A stretch of 64,000 bases of DNA from Isosphaeraceae bacterium EP7 (GCA_038400315.1 CP151667.1:6831174-6895173), one strand, 5' to 3'; counted from the stretch's first letter, positions 54,834 through 63,415 are shown. Numbers and translations are program-made. Notes: generated by a model not told the origin, from the sequence alone.

Positions 54834-57134
54834 TCAGGCGATGCCGTAGATCTTGAGGTCGTAGAGGGAATAGTTGGAAGCGGGGCCGGGGGCGGTGGCG
54901 TAGATCCGGACGTACCGGCCGCTGCCCGAGAGCCCGGACTGGTCGGTGTAGCCGGCGCTGGAGTTGCCGGTGATCGAGCGGATGGTGGTCCAGTTCTGGG
55001 CGTCGTTGCTGACCTGGATCTGATAGTTCACGGCGTAGGCGGCCTCCCAGATCAGGGACACCTCGCTGATCTTGTAGGTCGCGCCGAGGTCGACGTAGAT
55101 CCAGGCGTTCTTCGTCGGCTGCATCCACTGGCCGCTGGACCAGCGGGTGGACGAGTTGCCGTCGACGGCGAGGTTGGCGCCGTAGCCGGCCCCCTCGACG
55201 CTCGACGCGTAGGTGGCCTTGTTGCGGGATAGCTCGGTGGGCTGCGGGCCGGCGGGGATGACGACCTGCGCGCCGTCTGAGGGGCCGAACAGGCGGAACT
55301 CGGCGAGCTGGATGATCGAGTCGCCGTTGCTGGCGATGTTGTCCAGCCGGTAGATCCGGTACGCCGTCGCGTTGCTGAAGCTGTACGTCCGGGTCCCCAG
55401 GCTCGACGTGTTCGCCTGGTTCGTCTGAGTATCAAGCGTCGTCCAGCTCACCCCGTCGTTCGAACCCTTCAACGACCAGCTCTTCGGAGCCCGGCCGGGG
55501 TAGCTCGACGTGTCGGAGGCACTCGTCAGCGTGTACTGATCAATGACGTAGGCCGAGGCGCCGGCGAACTGGTACTGCAACCAGCTGCTGCCGGAGAAGT
55601 CGAGCCACTTCGTCGACGCGTTGTTGTCGAGCGCCTTGGCGCGGCCTTCGCCGGTGCCGTTGTCCCCTCGGGCGGAGACGACGATGTCGGGCACGGCGGT
55701 GCGGTCGACCCGAACGCCGGTGGCCACGGGGACCGACGATGGGCCGCGGAGCCGGACTTCGGCCAGCTGGATGATCGAGTCGCCGTTGCTGGCGATGTTG
55801 TCCAGCCGGTAGATCCGGTACGCCGTCGCGTTGCTGAAGCTGTACGTCCGGGTCCCCAGGCTCGACGTGTTCGCCTGGTTCGTCTGAGTATCAAGCGTCG
55901 TCCAGCTCACCCCGTCGTTCGAACCCTTCAACGACCAGCTCTTCGGAGCCCGGCCGGGATAGCTCGACGTGTCGGAGGCACTGGTGATGGAATATTGATC
56001 GATGACGTAGGAGGTGTTGCCGGCGAACTGGTACTGGAGCCAGCTGACGCCGGAGAAGTCGAGCCACTTCGTGGACGCTTTGTTGTCGAAGGCGGATGCC
56101 CTGCCCTCTCCCGGGCCGTTGTCGCCGCGCGAGGTGACGATGCCGCCGGCCAGGGCGGTGCGGTCGGCGTAGGGGGTGCTGAGATTGAGCGAGGCGACGG
56201 CGCCTGCGGGGTTGAGGTTGCCGCCGGTGGACGACCAGGCGCCGACCGACTGAGCGTGGGGCTGGACGGTCTGCTTGAGCAGGGTAGCGCGGCGTGCGGC
56301 CGACCACGACGGGGTGAGCGCGGCGATGGTGCCTGCGACGCCCGAAGTGTAGCCGGCCGAGTAGGAGGTGGCGCCCGAGGAGTTGGACAGGGCGCCGAAG
56401 TCGACGTGCACGGCCCCGTAATTGGAGGGCGCCGACAGGTTGCCCAGCGAGTCGACGGCGGCGGCGACCAGGACATTGCCGGGCGAAGTGCCCAGGCCGT
56501 TCAGGCTGGAATCATCGGCCCAGGCGGGCATGATGTAGGCGCCGCTTGCGTCGATGTCCTGCCCGCCCTGGCTGGAGCCGAAGCCGTTGTTGCCCGGGGC
56601 GGTGACGACCAGGGCGCCTCGCGCCTCGGCGTACTGGATGGCCTGCGAGAGCGAGGAGTCGGAGTGGGGGTCGGAGGAGTCGACCAGGTACATGTCGCTG
56701 TTGAACGTGATGATGCTGATATTGATGACATCGGCGCCATGGTCGGCGGCCCAGTAGACGCCGCGGACGATGGCCGTGGGGCTGATCGAGCTGCCGCCGG
56801 CGGTGACCCGGATGGGCATGATCTTGACGTCTGCGGAGCCCGCGCCGGGCTGGGCCTTGGTGTCGAGGATGCCCCGGATGATGTTGTCGGCGACGGTGGA
56901 GCCGTGGCCGTGCTGGAGGCTGGTGTCCTGGACGACCGAGTTCCCGGCCTGCGCAGCGGTCTGCTTGGCGTTGGCGTCGTAGGCGGCGGTGAAGTCGTAG
57001 TACGGGTAGTCGGCCGGGTCGGACAGGTCGACGCCGGTGTCGATCAGGGCGACGAGCGCGGGGACGGCGCGTGTCTCGAGCCACTCGAGGCTCGGCCTTC
57101 TCTTACGGGGTGTCGTTCGTCGCACGTGGGGCAC
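54834..57134 (-). CDS. Subtilisin-like protease with three discoidin-like domains
   Basis: A 766-residue secreted serine protease (S8). The GTG at 57134 puts the planctomycete N-terminal motif RPSLEWLETRAVP at residues 14-26; the ATG at 57227 would add 31 unlikely residues. The catalytic residues are Asp32 (ALIDTGVD), His77 (HGSTVAD), oxyanion Asn182 (APGNNG) and Ser257 (ATSYSAG). Three F5/8 type C (discoidin) domains follow, at about 330-470, 485-620 and 640-766, likely binding carbohydrate or other surface ligands. The first two are joined by an almost perfect 218-bp direct repeat (see repeat entries). Location: cell surface or outside. Confidence 0.88.
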   Translation of the reverse strand: MPHVRRTTPRKRRPSLEWLETRAVPALVALIDTGVDLSDPADYPYYDFTAAYDANAKQTAAQAGNSVVQDTSLQHGHGSTVADNIIRGILDTKAQPGAGSADVKIMPIRVTAGGSSISPTAIVRGVYWAADHGADVINISIITFNSDMYLVDSSDPHSDSSLSQAIQYAEARGALVVTAPGNNGFGSSQGGQDIDASGAYIMPAWADDSSLNGLGTSPGNVLVAAAVDSLGNLSAPSNYGAVHVDFGALSNSSGATSYSAGYTSGVAGTIAALTPSWSAARRATLLKQTVQPHAQSVGAWSSTGGNLNPAGAVASLNLSTPYADRTALAGGIVTSRGDNGPGEGRASAFDNKASTKWLDFSGVSWLQYQFAGNTSYVIDQYSITSASDTSSYPGRAPKSWSLKGSNDGVSWTTLDTQTNQANTSSLGTRTYSFSNATAYRIYRLDNIASNGDSIIQLAEVRLRGPSSVPVATGVRVDRTAVPDIVVSARGDNGTGEGRAKALDNNASTKWLDFSGSSWLQYQFAGASAYVIDQYTLTSASDTSSYPGRAPKSWSLKGSNDGVSWTTLDTQTNQANTSSLGTRTYSFSNATAYRIYRLDNIASNGDSIIQLAEFRLFGPSDGAQVVIPAGPQPTELSRNKATYASSVEGAGYGANLAVDGNSSTRWSSGQWMQPTKNAWIYVDLGATYKISEVSLIWEAAYAVNYQIQVSNDAQNWTTIRSITGNSSAGYTDQSGLSGSGRYVRIYATAPGPASNYSLYDLKIYGIA
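55306..55523 (-). repeat. 218-bp direct repeat, copy A
   Basis: Differs from copy B (55765-55982) at one base only (55500 G against 55959 A); the copies are offset by 459 bases, that is 153 codons. They encode the core of the first two discoidin-like domains of the protease. Confidence 0.95.
55765..55982 (-). repeat. 218-bp direct repeat, copy B
   Basis: Second copy; 217 of 218 bases agree with copy A, including silent positions, while the sequences outside the repeat differ more. Confidence 0.95.
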
Positions 57135-57451
57135 CTCGTCGTTGGCTCGCGGTCGTCCTCGTTCGCCCGCCCGCGTCGACGGCGCCGTGGACGCGGGATG
57201 GGCGGGTCGCCTGCCCGAGCATAGCACCGCAAATGGTCAAGCCGATGGGGCCATTGAGGCGATAGCACCCTGGCCCCAGCAGAATCGATTCGATCGAACC
57301 TGGAATTGGACCGCGGGACGGGACGCAGGGGTCGCGACGGATCGCCGGTGATGCGGCCTGTCGCGGTCAACGGCGTCGCGCAAGCGGGAGCCGGCGGAAT
57401 GGCCTCGTTCGCGTGGATCGGGCCGTCATTCCCATCAACGATCCGATCCGG
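57135..57451. other. Intergenic region between two leftward genes
   Basis: A 317-base gap between the protease start and the pyruvate kinase stop. It contains GAATCGATTCGATCG-like sequence near 57280 without clear symmetry. No gene or terminator is supported. Confidence 0.3.
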
Positions 57452-58978
57452 TCAGATCACGTCGACGAGCAGGGCATTGTGGACGGTGGTGCTGGGGAGC
57501 CAGCCCCGGACGAGCACGACGCAGTCGCCCTTCTCGACGAGGTTGCGGGCCTTGGCCCAGTCGATGGCCACTTTCATGGCATGCTGGCCGTCGACGATCC
57601 CGGGGACGTGCAGCGCGGTGACCCCCCAGAAGAGACCCATGGCGCGAGCATTCTCGAGGGTGTCGGCCAGGGCGATGGTGGGAGTGGCGTGCCTGAGCTT
57701 GGAGAGGGTCAGGGCGGTGCGGCCCGAGCGGGTGGCCACGACCAGCAGCGCCGCGTCGAGCCTGCGGCTGACCAGGCTGGCGGCCTCGGCGAGCGCCTCG
57801 GTGATGGGTGTGATCTTGCTGGACGCGCTGGGCCCGTCCTCGATGGCGTCGGCGAGGACCAGGTTGGCATTGCTCGGGATGGCGTTGGCCGGAGAGGCGT
57901 AGGCGGGGGTGTGGTCGCGGGCGCCGTACTCGCCCGAGAAGAGGTGGCGTTCGGCCTCGGTGACGATCCGGCTCATCGTCGAGGCGGCCTCGACGGGGTA
58001 GAGGCCGGCGGCGGTCTCGCCGGAGAGCATCACCGCGTCAGTTCCGTCGAGCACGGCGTTGAAGACGTCGGTGGCCTCGGCGCGGGTGGGGCGGCTCGAC
58101 TGCTCCATGCTGTTGAGCATCTGGGTGGCGGTGATGACCGGCACCCGGGCCCGGTGGCAGGCGGAGATGATCTGCTTCTGGATGGCCGGCACGCGGGCCA
58201 CGTCCATCTCGACGCCGAGGTCGCCGCGGGCCACCATCACGGCATCGGAGACGGCGATGATCGACGCCAGGTTGTCGACCGCCTCGGGCTTCTCGATCTT
58301 GGCGATGATGCGCGCGTGGCAGCCGCGCGCGGCCAGCTCGGCACGCAGGCGGGTCACGTCCTCGGCGCGGCGGACGAAGGAGAGGCCGACGTACTCGACC
58401 TGGTGCGCGGCGGTCCAGTCGAGGTCGAGGAGGTCCTTGGGGGTGAGGGCCTCGACCTTGAGCGCGGCGCCGGGGAGGTTGATCCCCTGCTTGGTCTTGA
58501 TAATGCCGGCCAGGGTGACCGACAGCTTGACGCGGCCGGGCTCGGCGGCCGTGACGATCATCGCCACGGCGCCGTCGGCGAACAGTAGGGGGTCGCCCAC
58601 CTTCAGGTCGTCGGGCAGCTCTCGATAGGTGCAGGTGAGCTGCCTGGGATCGTCCTCGGTGCGGTCGCGGACCAGGGTGAAGACGTCATTCAGGGCACAG
58701 ACGACGGAGTCTCCCGGGATCACCCCGAGGCGGATCTTGGGGCCGCCGAGGTCCTGGAGCACCGGAATGAGGCGGTCGGCCGCGGCGGAGGCGTCGCGGA
58801 TGCGGGCGAGGGTCTCGGTGTGGTCGTCGTGGGTGCCGTGAGAGAAGTTCAGGCGGAAGACGTCGACACCGACATTGATGAGCTCGCCCAGGGTCTCCGG
58901 GCTGCGCGAGGCTGGCCCGACCGTGGCCACGATCTTCGTCCGCACCCTGGCAAACGGCTCGGCCAATCGGATGGTCAA
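57452..58978 (-). CDS. pyk: Pyruvate kinase
   Basis: A 508-residue glycolytic enzyme that converts phosphoenolpyruvate and ADP to pyruvate and ATP. Motifs: TKIVATVGPASRSPETL near the start, RLNFSHGTHDDH, the active-site block IIAKIEKPEAVDNL, the metal-binding VMVARGDLGVEM, and ATQMLNSMEQSSRPTRAEAT; the C-terminal domain (from about 370) carries LVVATRSGRTALTLSK. The start is uncertain: the TTG at 58978 has GGAG 9 bases upstream and fits the family; the frame is open to 59212. The closing LVRGWLPSTTVHNALLVDVI is a little longer than in standard enzymes. Confidence 0.94.
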   Translation of the reverse strand: MTIRLAEPFARVRTKIVATVGPASRSPETLGELINVGVDVFRLNFSHGTHDDHTETLARIRDASAAADRLIPVLQDLGGPKIRLGVIPGDSVVCALNDVFTLVRDRTEDDPRQLTCTYRELPDDLKVGDPLLFADGAVAMIVTAAEPGRVKLSVTLAGIIKTKQGINLPGAALKVEALTPKDLLDLDWTAAHQVEYVGLSFVRRAEDVTRLRAELAARGCHARIIAKIEKPEAVDNLASIIAVSDAVMVARGDLGVEMDVARVPAIQKQIISACHRARVPVITATQMLNSMEQSSRPTRAEATDVFNAVLDGTDAVMLSGETAAGLYPVEAASTMSRIVTEAERHLFSGEYGARDHTPAYASPANAIPSNANLVLADAIEDGPSASSKITPITEALAEAASLVSRRLDAALLVVATRSGRTALTLSKLRHATPTIALADTLENARAMGLFWGVTALHVPGIVDGQHAMKVAIDWAKARNLVEKGDCVVLVRGWLPSTTVHNALLVDVI

Positions 58979-59501
58979 GGGAGTTAGCTCCGGTCGTCGA
59001 GAGGCAGAGGGCGCGAGGTGAGGTGGGGAGAGGGACCCGGGGCCCGCGCATCGCGCCCCGGATCCCTGGCACGTTAGCAAAATCGCAACGCCGACGCCCA
59101 GTCCGTCGCGGACCGGCAGGAGCAACGGGCCTGGCGATCGGGCACGAGGCCGAGCCCGCAAGACTTGAGCAATCGCACCATCTTGTGAATTTGGTCGCAA
59201 ATTGGTCGACAATTTCGTGTCCCGGCCGCCGATCTACTCTAAAGATGATGGCCCCCACGCCCCTCGAGAGACCGGGCGGTCGGCCGGATGCCGAATTGAC
59301 GGCCGAGCGAGGGTATCGGACAATCGCGGGGGCCGCCCAAGGAGAGGACGAAGCCCGACTGGGCCTCGCCCCCCCCCGAGAGACCCCGGCGACGGCCGGT
59401 TCGAGCACGACCCGGGCCCGGCTCGTTCGACCGACATCCTTGCTTCGCACCGACTTGCATTGCTGGGCCCTTTGAACTTTCGATTCCATGGGACCCGCTC
59501 G
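58979..59501. other. Divergent intergenic region, pyruvate kinase / unknown gene
   Basis: A 523-base gap. Its most notable content is a pair of overlapping palindromes at 59188-59214, about 210 bases upstream of the pyruvate kinase start; the rest shows nothing nameable. Confidence 0.4.
59188..59214. promoter_or_regulatory. Two overlapping palindromes (candidate operator)
   Basis: AATTTG-GTCG-CAAATT (59188-59203) overlaps AATTG-GTCGA-CAATT (59200-59214), both exact, in an AT-rich island inside a GC-rich gap between divergent genes. The regulator is unknown. Confidence 0.45.
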
Positions 59502-61463
59502 ATGAAGCGATTGTTCGCCGTCGTCGCCCTGCTGGCCGCCCTCGGCGTGCTGTCGAAGCTCGCCTTGAAGGGATCCCCGGGTCACTCCGGGAACGGGTCC
59601 ATGGCGGGCGATGGAGCTCGAAGCCCCGGCCTGGACGCCCCGGCGGCCCCGGATGACGGGGCCTCGCTGCGGGCCAGGTACGCCGGCACCAAGAGCCAAG
59701 GGCTGGTCGACCGGACCTGGGACAAGTACCGCCAGACGGCCCTCGCGGTCGAGCGGACCGACGGGATCGAGGGGCTCGCCCTGCTGGACCGCCTCGACTT
59801 GGAAGCGATCTTCCTCTACGAGAAATACCCCAAGGAGTTCCGTCGCCTGCGAGACGCCCTGGACGGCGACGCAGCGGCCGACCTGCTGCTGCACTGGCGC
59901 GAATACTTCGGGCTGAAGCGGGCCGACGAGACCGACCGCTCGATCCTGATCTCCGAGATCGCTCACCTCAGCCCCGCCCAGCGCAGGGCGGCGTCCAAAT
60001 ATCCGGCGGCGCTCCCGCTGATCCTGGCCGAGCCGACCGGCGTCACCGAGCTGATCACGCGCAAGCAGGGCGAGCCCAAGGAGTTGGGCGATTCGCTGAT
60101 GCTGCTCGACTTCATCAGCCTGGAACCGGGCTCCGCAGGCCTGCGGGCGGCCCTGCGCACACTGGACACGCACGGGCCGCTGGCGATCGAGGCGTTCCGC
60201 AAGCGAGGCATGGAAGGGTTCGCCCTGGTCAAGCTTTACGGCGAAACGCTCCTCGCCCTCGACGACGCCATGCCGCTGGACCAGGCCCTAATCGTCCTGC
60301 GTGTGAACGCCGACTATGTCGACCAGCTAAGTCGGACCCTGCGGCCCGAGGCCCTGGCCGGCCACCTCCGGCACGTCGCCGCGGCCGGCCTGACCGAGCT
60401 TGTCGGGGGCAGCCCCGACGCCCTCCGCCTGGTCGTCGAGCACGGCGCCATGGGCGAAAAGGCCCTGCGCCAGGCGGGCCCCGACGCCGCCGACGTCGTT
60501 TACGGCGACTACGCCGACGACACCCTGAGAAACCGGGCCGTCGAGGCCCTGGCCGTGCACGGCACGATGGCCCTCGCGATGCTGGACAAGTACGCCATCG
60601 ATCCCGACTTCCGCGAGATCCTCCGCGACCACGGTGCCGCCGTCATCCCCCCCCTGGCCCGCGCCGACGCCGGCCCCGAGACCCTCGCCTATTTGCGGTC
60701 GAAGACCGACCGGACGCTGACGGAAAATCTAGCGCGTTCGGTGCTAGCGGTCTCGGGCGAGAACGGCCAGGCGACGATCCGCCTGATCAAGAAGGACGGC
60801 CTGGAGCGGGTGGCCGAGCTGGACCAGTCCGGCGTCGAGTTCCGCCAGTTCCTGCCCCTCTACGACCTGCTCCACCTGGGCTCGGTCCTGGTCCGGGGCC
60901 ATTCCCCCACGACCGGCGAACTCTCCTTCGCCTTGATGGACGGGGCCTTCGTGGTCGTCGACGTCCTGAGCCTAGCCGCCATCCAGCCCGAAGGGGCCGT
61001 CGCCGCCGAGGCCGCGAGGGCCGAGGTAAAGGTCGCCGTGAGAGAGGCGGCCAAGACCGTCGGTCGGGAAGCCGCCGAGCAAGCCGGCGAGGTCGCCACC
61101 AAGGCCCTCGGCCGCAAGGGTGCCGAGACCACCGCCGGCCAGCTCTCGAAGTGGTGGGCCGTGCGGATGGCCGGGGGAACCTACAAGGTCCTCCGCCGCC
61201 TCCCCGAGGCCCTGCCCCGCATGACCCTCCTCGAAGTGGCCGACCTCGGCCGCCCCCTCTGCGAAAAAGCCGGGATGAAGCTGAGCACCTGGGCTCCCCG
61301 CCGCCTCCTCACTTCCACCGGCGAGACCCTCCTCGCCATCCCCCCCGCCAGCGGCCTCAGCTACCTGGCCAAGCAAGGCGCCATGGCCGGCGTGGGCGTG
61401 GTCGGGTTCCAGAAGATGGAAGAGCACCTGGCCAGCCGCAGGCCGCAGCAATCGGCCGACTGA
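59502..61463 (+). CDS. Large exported or membrane-anchored protein of unknown function
   Basis: A 653-residue protein that I do not recognise. The ATG at 59502 gives a signal-anchor (LFAVVALLAALGVLSKLALK). The rest is predominantly helical and rich in Leu, Ala, Arg and Asp, with recurring helical units such as GIEGLALLDRLDLEAIFLYE, GFALVKLYGETLLALDDAM and HGTMALAMLDKYAID; these suggest an alpha-solenoid. A weak hydrophobic stretch occurs near ELSFALMDGAFVVVDVLSLA, then an Ala/Glu/Lys-rich helix (EAARAEVKVAVREAAKTVGR) that may be a coiled coil. No catalytic motif is visible. Confidence 0.75.
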   Translation: MKRLFAVVALLAALGVLSKLALKGSPGHSGNGSMAGDGARSPGLDAPAAPDDGASLRARYAGTKSQGLVDRTWDKYRQTALAVERTDGIEGLALLDRLDLEAIFLYEKYPKEFRRLRDALDGDAAADLLLHWREYFGLKRADETDRSILISEIAHLSPAQRRAASKYPAALPLILAEPTGVTELITRKQGEPKELGDSLMLLDFISLEPGSAGLRAALRTLDTHGPLAIEAFRKRGMEGFALVKLYGETLLALDDAMPLDQALIVLRVNADYVDQLSRTLRPEALAGHLRHVAAAGLTELVGGSPDALRLVVEHGAMGEKALRQAGPDAADVVYGDYADDTLRNRAVEALAVHGTMALAMLDKYAIDPDFREILRDHGAAVIPPLARADAGPETLAYLRSKTDRTLTENLARSVLAVSGENGQATIRLIKKDGLERVAELDQSGVEFRQFLPLYDLLHLGSVLVRGHSPTTGELSFALMDGAFVVVDVLSLAAIQPEGAVAAEAARAEVKVAVREAAKTVGREAAEQAGEVATKALGRKGAETTAGQLSKWWAVRMAGGTYKVLRRLPEALPRMTLLEVADLGRPLCEKAGMKLSTWAPRRLLTSTGETLLAIPPASGLSYLAKQGAMAGVGVVGFQKMEEHLASRRPQQSAD

Positions 61464-61844
61464 ACACTCGCCGCGTCCCACGATCCCGGCGGGATCTTCC
61501 GAGTCCGCCCCCGACTGGCGCGAACTCGGCATCAACGTGGCGGGGCGAGGTACGCACCGACGTTCATCATCCAACCACGCGATCCTCCGCCCTTCCACGC
61601 CTGACCGCCGGCGGGGTGCCGCCCCATTTGAATCCCCGTTGGCGAGCGGCTCGCATTTCCGTGCGTCGATGGGACTCGCTCACGCCGAAATTCTCGGGCT
61701 GGCGAAGCTTGGCATTGAAGTCCCGAGTAACTCGGGACCGATGAGTAACGCATTGTTATCGGTGCGAGCGCCAACACGGTTCGATGGATCGGGCCTGAGC
61801 AATTCCACAGGAGGAGTTGTTCTTCATATGAAAGCACTCCTTTC
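61464..61844. other. Intergenic region before the surface protein gene
   Basis: A 381-base gap. It holds a 19-base palindrome at 61720-61738, a good Shine-Dalgarno GGAGGAG at 61810-61816 and the hairpin at 61828-61846. No further gene is supported, although an ATG at 61828 opens a short overlapping frame to 61938. Confidence 0.45.
61720..61738. promoter_or_regulatory. 19-base perfect palindrome
   Basis: GTCCCGAGT-A-ACTCGGGAC, exact 9-bp arms around a single A, 107 bases before the surface protein start. It could be an operator or, as RNA, part of a leader hairpin. Confidence 0.45.
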
Positions 61845-61846
61845 AT
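61828..61846 (+). promoter_or_regulatory. Hairpin covering the start codon of the surface protein
   Basis: ATGAAAG (61828-61834) pairs exactly with CTTTCAT (61840-61846) around a CACTC loop. The second arm contains the first two bases of the surface protein's ATG (61845). The Shine-Dalgarno sequence at 61810-61816 lies 11 bases before the ATG at 61828 but 28 bases before the ATG at 61845. Confidence 0.5.
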
Positions 61847-63083
61847 GTCCGATCTCGCCCGCCGCACGTCAGGCCGCATTCGGCCCTCGCTGGGCCAACT
61901 GGAAACGCTCGAGTCGCGGAACCTGCTCAGCGTCCTGATCAATGCCCAGCCGACTCTCCAGGTCGAGCGGTCTCCGGGCGTCAGACCCTATGGGCAGGGT
62001 GAGTTCGCGGTCACGCAGAAATCGGTCATCCATGTCAGGGGTGTGGCTCAGCCGCCCCAGGGGCTGGATGTCACCGTGTCGATTTATGCCCAGGACAGCC
62101 AGGGCCAGATCATCAACGGCGGCCTTCCGCTCGCCACAGTCAGGCCGAATAGCCTCGGCCAGTACAAGGCCTCGTTCCAGCTGCCGAGCCTGATCCGCAA
62201 GGACACGAACACGCTCGTCGCGTTCGAGACGGCCTCCGGCTCGATCACCTCGAACCTGGCGATCAACGGCACGACGCTCTCCGGTCTCAACAGCAACCAG
62301 TCGATCAATGCCACCACGCTGACGAATTTCAGCGGCTCGCTGACGATTAACGCGGGCACGCTCACGAACCTGTCCGCCTCGATCGCCAACCCCAACGGCA
62401 CGATCAGCAACCTGTCGGGGCAGTTCACGATCCCCGCGGGGACGACGGTCAGCGGGATCAGCGGGTCGACCGTCACGGCGGCGGGGACCACGCTGACGCT
62501 CACCGACGGAACCATCACGACGGTCGGCGGGACGCTCTCGGCTCTGGAGGGCACCCTGACCGTCCCGGCCGGAACTCCGGTCACCGTCGGGGCGACCCCA
62601 GGCACGATCGGCGCCATCAACGGCACCGTCTTGCTCGCCGGCGGAACGATCAGCGCATCGACCGGCACCTTGACGGGCCAGTCGGGCACACTCGGCGCAT
62701 CGACCGGAACATTCGCACAGACAGGAAGCGGGACGCTCGGCGCCCTGATCGGCACCCTCAATGGTGGCGGCGGGCTGATCGGGGCGACGACCAGCACGCT
62801 GACTCAGACCGGTTCCGCCACCGAGAGCGGGCGGGGCGGGGCCGTGACGAATGGGTCGGGCACGATCAACCCGACAACGGGGACCGTGACCCAGGTTGGG
62901 ACGGCCGCCATCGCCCCGACGACCGGCACGGCGACGACTCCCATCACCGAATATGCCGTCTCCAACCCGGTCGTCATCCGGATCCACGTCCCGCCGAATC
63001 TCGCCCGGGTCGCCGCGGTCCCGAGCCTCGCGAGACCGGCCCGGCCCGCCCTTCTCGGCCTGACTCGCGTTCGCCGACGTTAA
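61845..63083 (+). CDS. Gly/Thr-rich repetitive surface protein
   Basis: A 412-residue exported protein. It begins with the planctomycete export-type motif RPSLGQLETLESRNLLS (residues 13-29). Residues 30-135 form a beta-rich domain (GEFAVTQKSVIHVRGVAQPP, LDVTVSIYAQDSQGQIINGG). Residues 140-365 are low-complexity Gly/Thr/Ser/Ile repeats of about 10-15 residues (GTLTNLSASI, GTISNLSGQF, GTISASTGTLTGQSG), suggestive of a beta-helix or stalk. The final 30 residues are Arg/Pro/Ala-rich and basic. Likely an adhesin or stalk, which is inference. Start-codon choice: the family motif is in this frame, not in that of the ATG at 61828. Confidence 0.75.
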   Translation: MSDLARRTSGRIRPSLGQLETLESRNLLSVLINAQPTLQVERSPGVRPYGQGEFAVTQKSVIHVRGVAQPPQGLDVTVSIYAQDSQGQIINGGLPLATVRPNSLGQYKASFQLPSLIRKDTNTLVAFETASGSITSNLAINGTTLSGLNSNQSINATTLTNFSGSLTINAGTLTNLSASIANPNGTISNLSGQFTIPAGTTVSGISGSTVTAAGTTLTLTDGTITTVGGTLSALEGTLTVPAGTPVTVGATPGTIGAINGTVLLAGGTISASTGTLTGQSGTLGASTGTFAQTGSGTLGALIGTLNGGGGLIGATTSTLTQTGSATESGRGGAVTNGSGTINPTTGTVTQVGTAAIAPTTGTATTPITEYAVSNPVVIRIHVPPNLARVAAVPSLARPARPALLGLTRVRRR

Positions 63084-63092
63084 TGGCATTGG

Positions 63093-63160
63093 GGGCACCT
63101 CGCGAACCTCGGGCGCAGCGTCGCATCGAGAATATTCAACGGCTAGGTCGTGAGGTGCCC
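63093..63160 (+). repeat. Long inverted repeat directly after the surface protein gene
   Basis: Arms 63093-63105 (GGGCACCTCGCGA) and 63148-63160 pair at all 13 positions if one G-T pair is allowed, around a 42-base loop, beginning 9 bases after the stop codon. Confidence 0.5.
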
Positions 63161-63187
63161 GCGACATTCCCCCGCCTCTACAACCCG

Positions 63188-63238
63188 GCAGCGTCAGGCC
63201 AGACGCGGTCTCCTTGCGACCGGATGGCCTGACGCTGC
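63188..63238 (+). terminator. Two-part hairpin, probable terminator
   Basis: Perfect 14-bp outer stem (63188-63201 with 63225-63238) and an inner CGGTC/GACCG stem (63206-63210 with 63218-63222) with a 7-base loop, about 105 bases after the surface protein gene. No T-tract; a structured RNA is possible. Confidence 0.6.
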
Positions 63239-63307
63239 TGCGTCGCCGTGGTATCATTGACCGGTGGAACCTGGGCCAGTTCTCGCTCTTGAACCGAGGT
63301 AGGTACG

Positions 63308-63415
63308 ATGGGGAAGGGCAATAACTCGCAGAGTAAGGAAACGAAGAAGCCGAAGAAGGGAACGCCCCCGAAGGCGACTCCCGTCAAGGCGACGCCGCCG
63401 CCCAAGAAGCCTTGA
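63308..63415 (+). CDS. Tiny basic Lys/Pro/Thr-rich peptide
   Basis: A 35-residue open frame (MGKGNNSQSKETKKPKKGTP and so on) with GAGG 8 bases upstream of its ATG. It contains 11 Lys and 8 Pro and no hydrophobic segment; the C-terminal half repeats the pattern PPKATPVKATPPPKKP, like the basic tails of histone H1 or other DNA-binding proteins. Small proteins of this composition occur in planctomycetes. A nucleic-acid-binding role is a guess. The gene stands alone between the terminator and the tRNA-like gene. Confidence 0.6.
   Translation: MGKGNNSQSKETKKPKKGTPPKATPVKATPPPKKP

Noticed and set aside
61537-61938. 133-codon frame overlapping the start of the surface protein
   Set aside because: Most of it is non-coding upstream sequence; only the short part from the ATG at 61828 might be translated as a leader.
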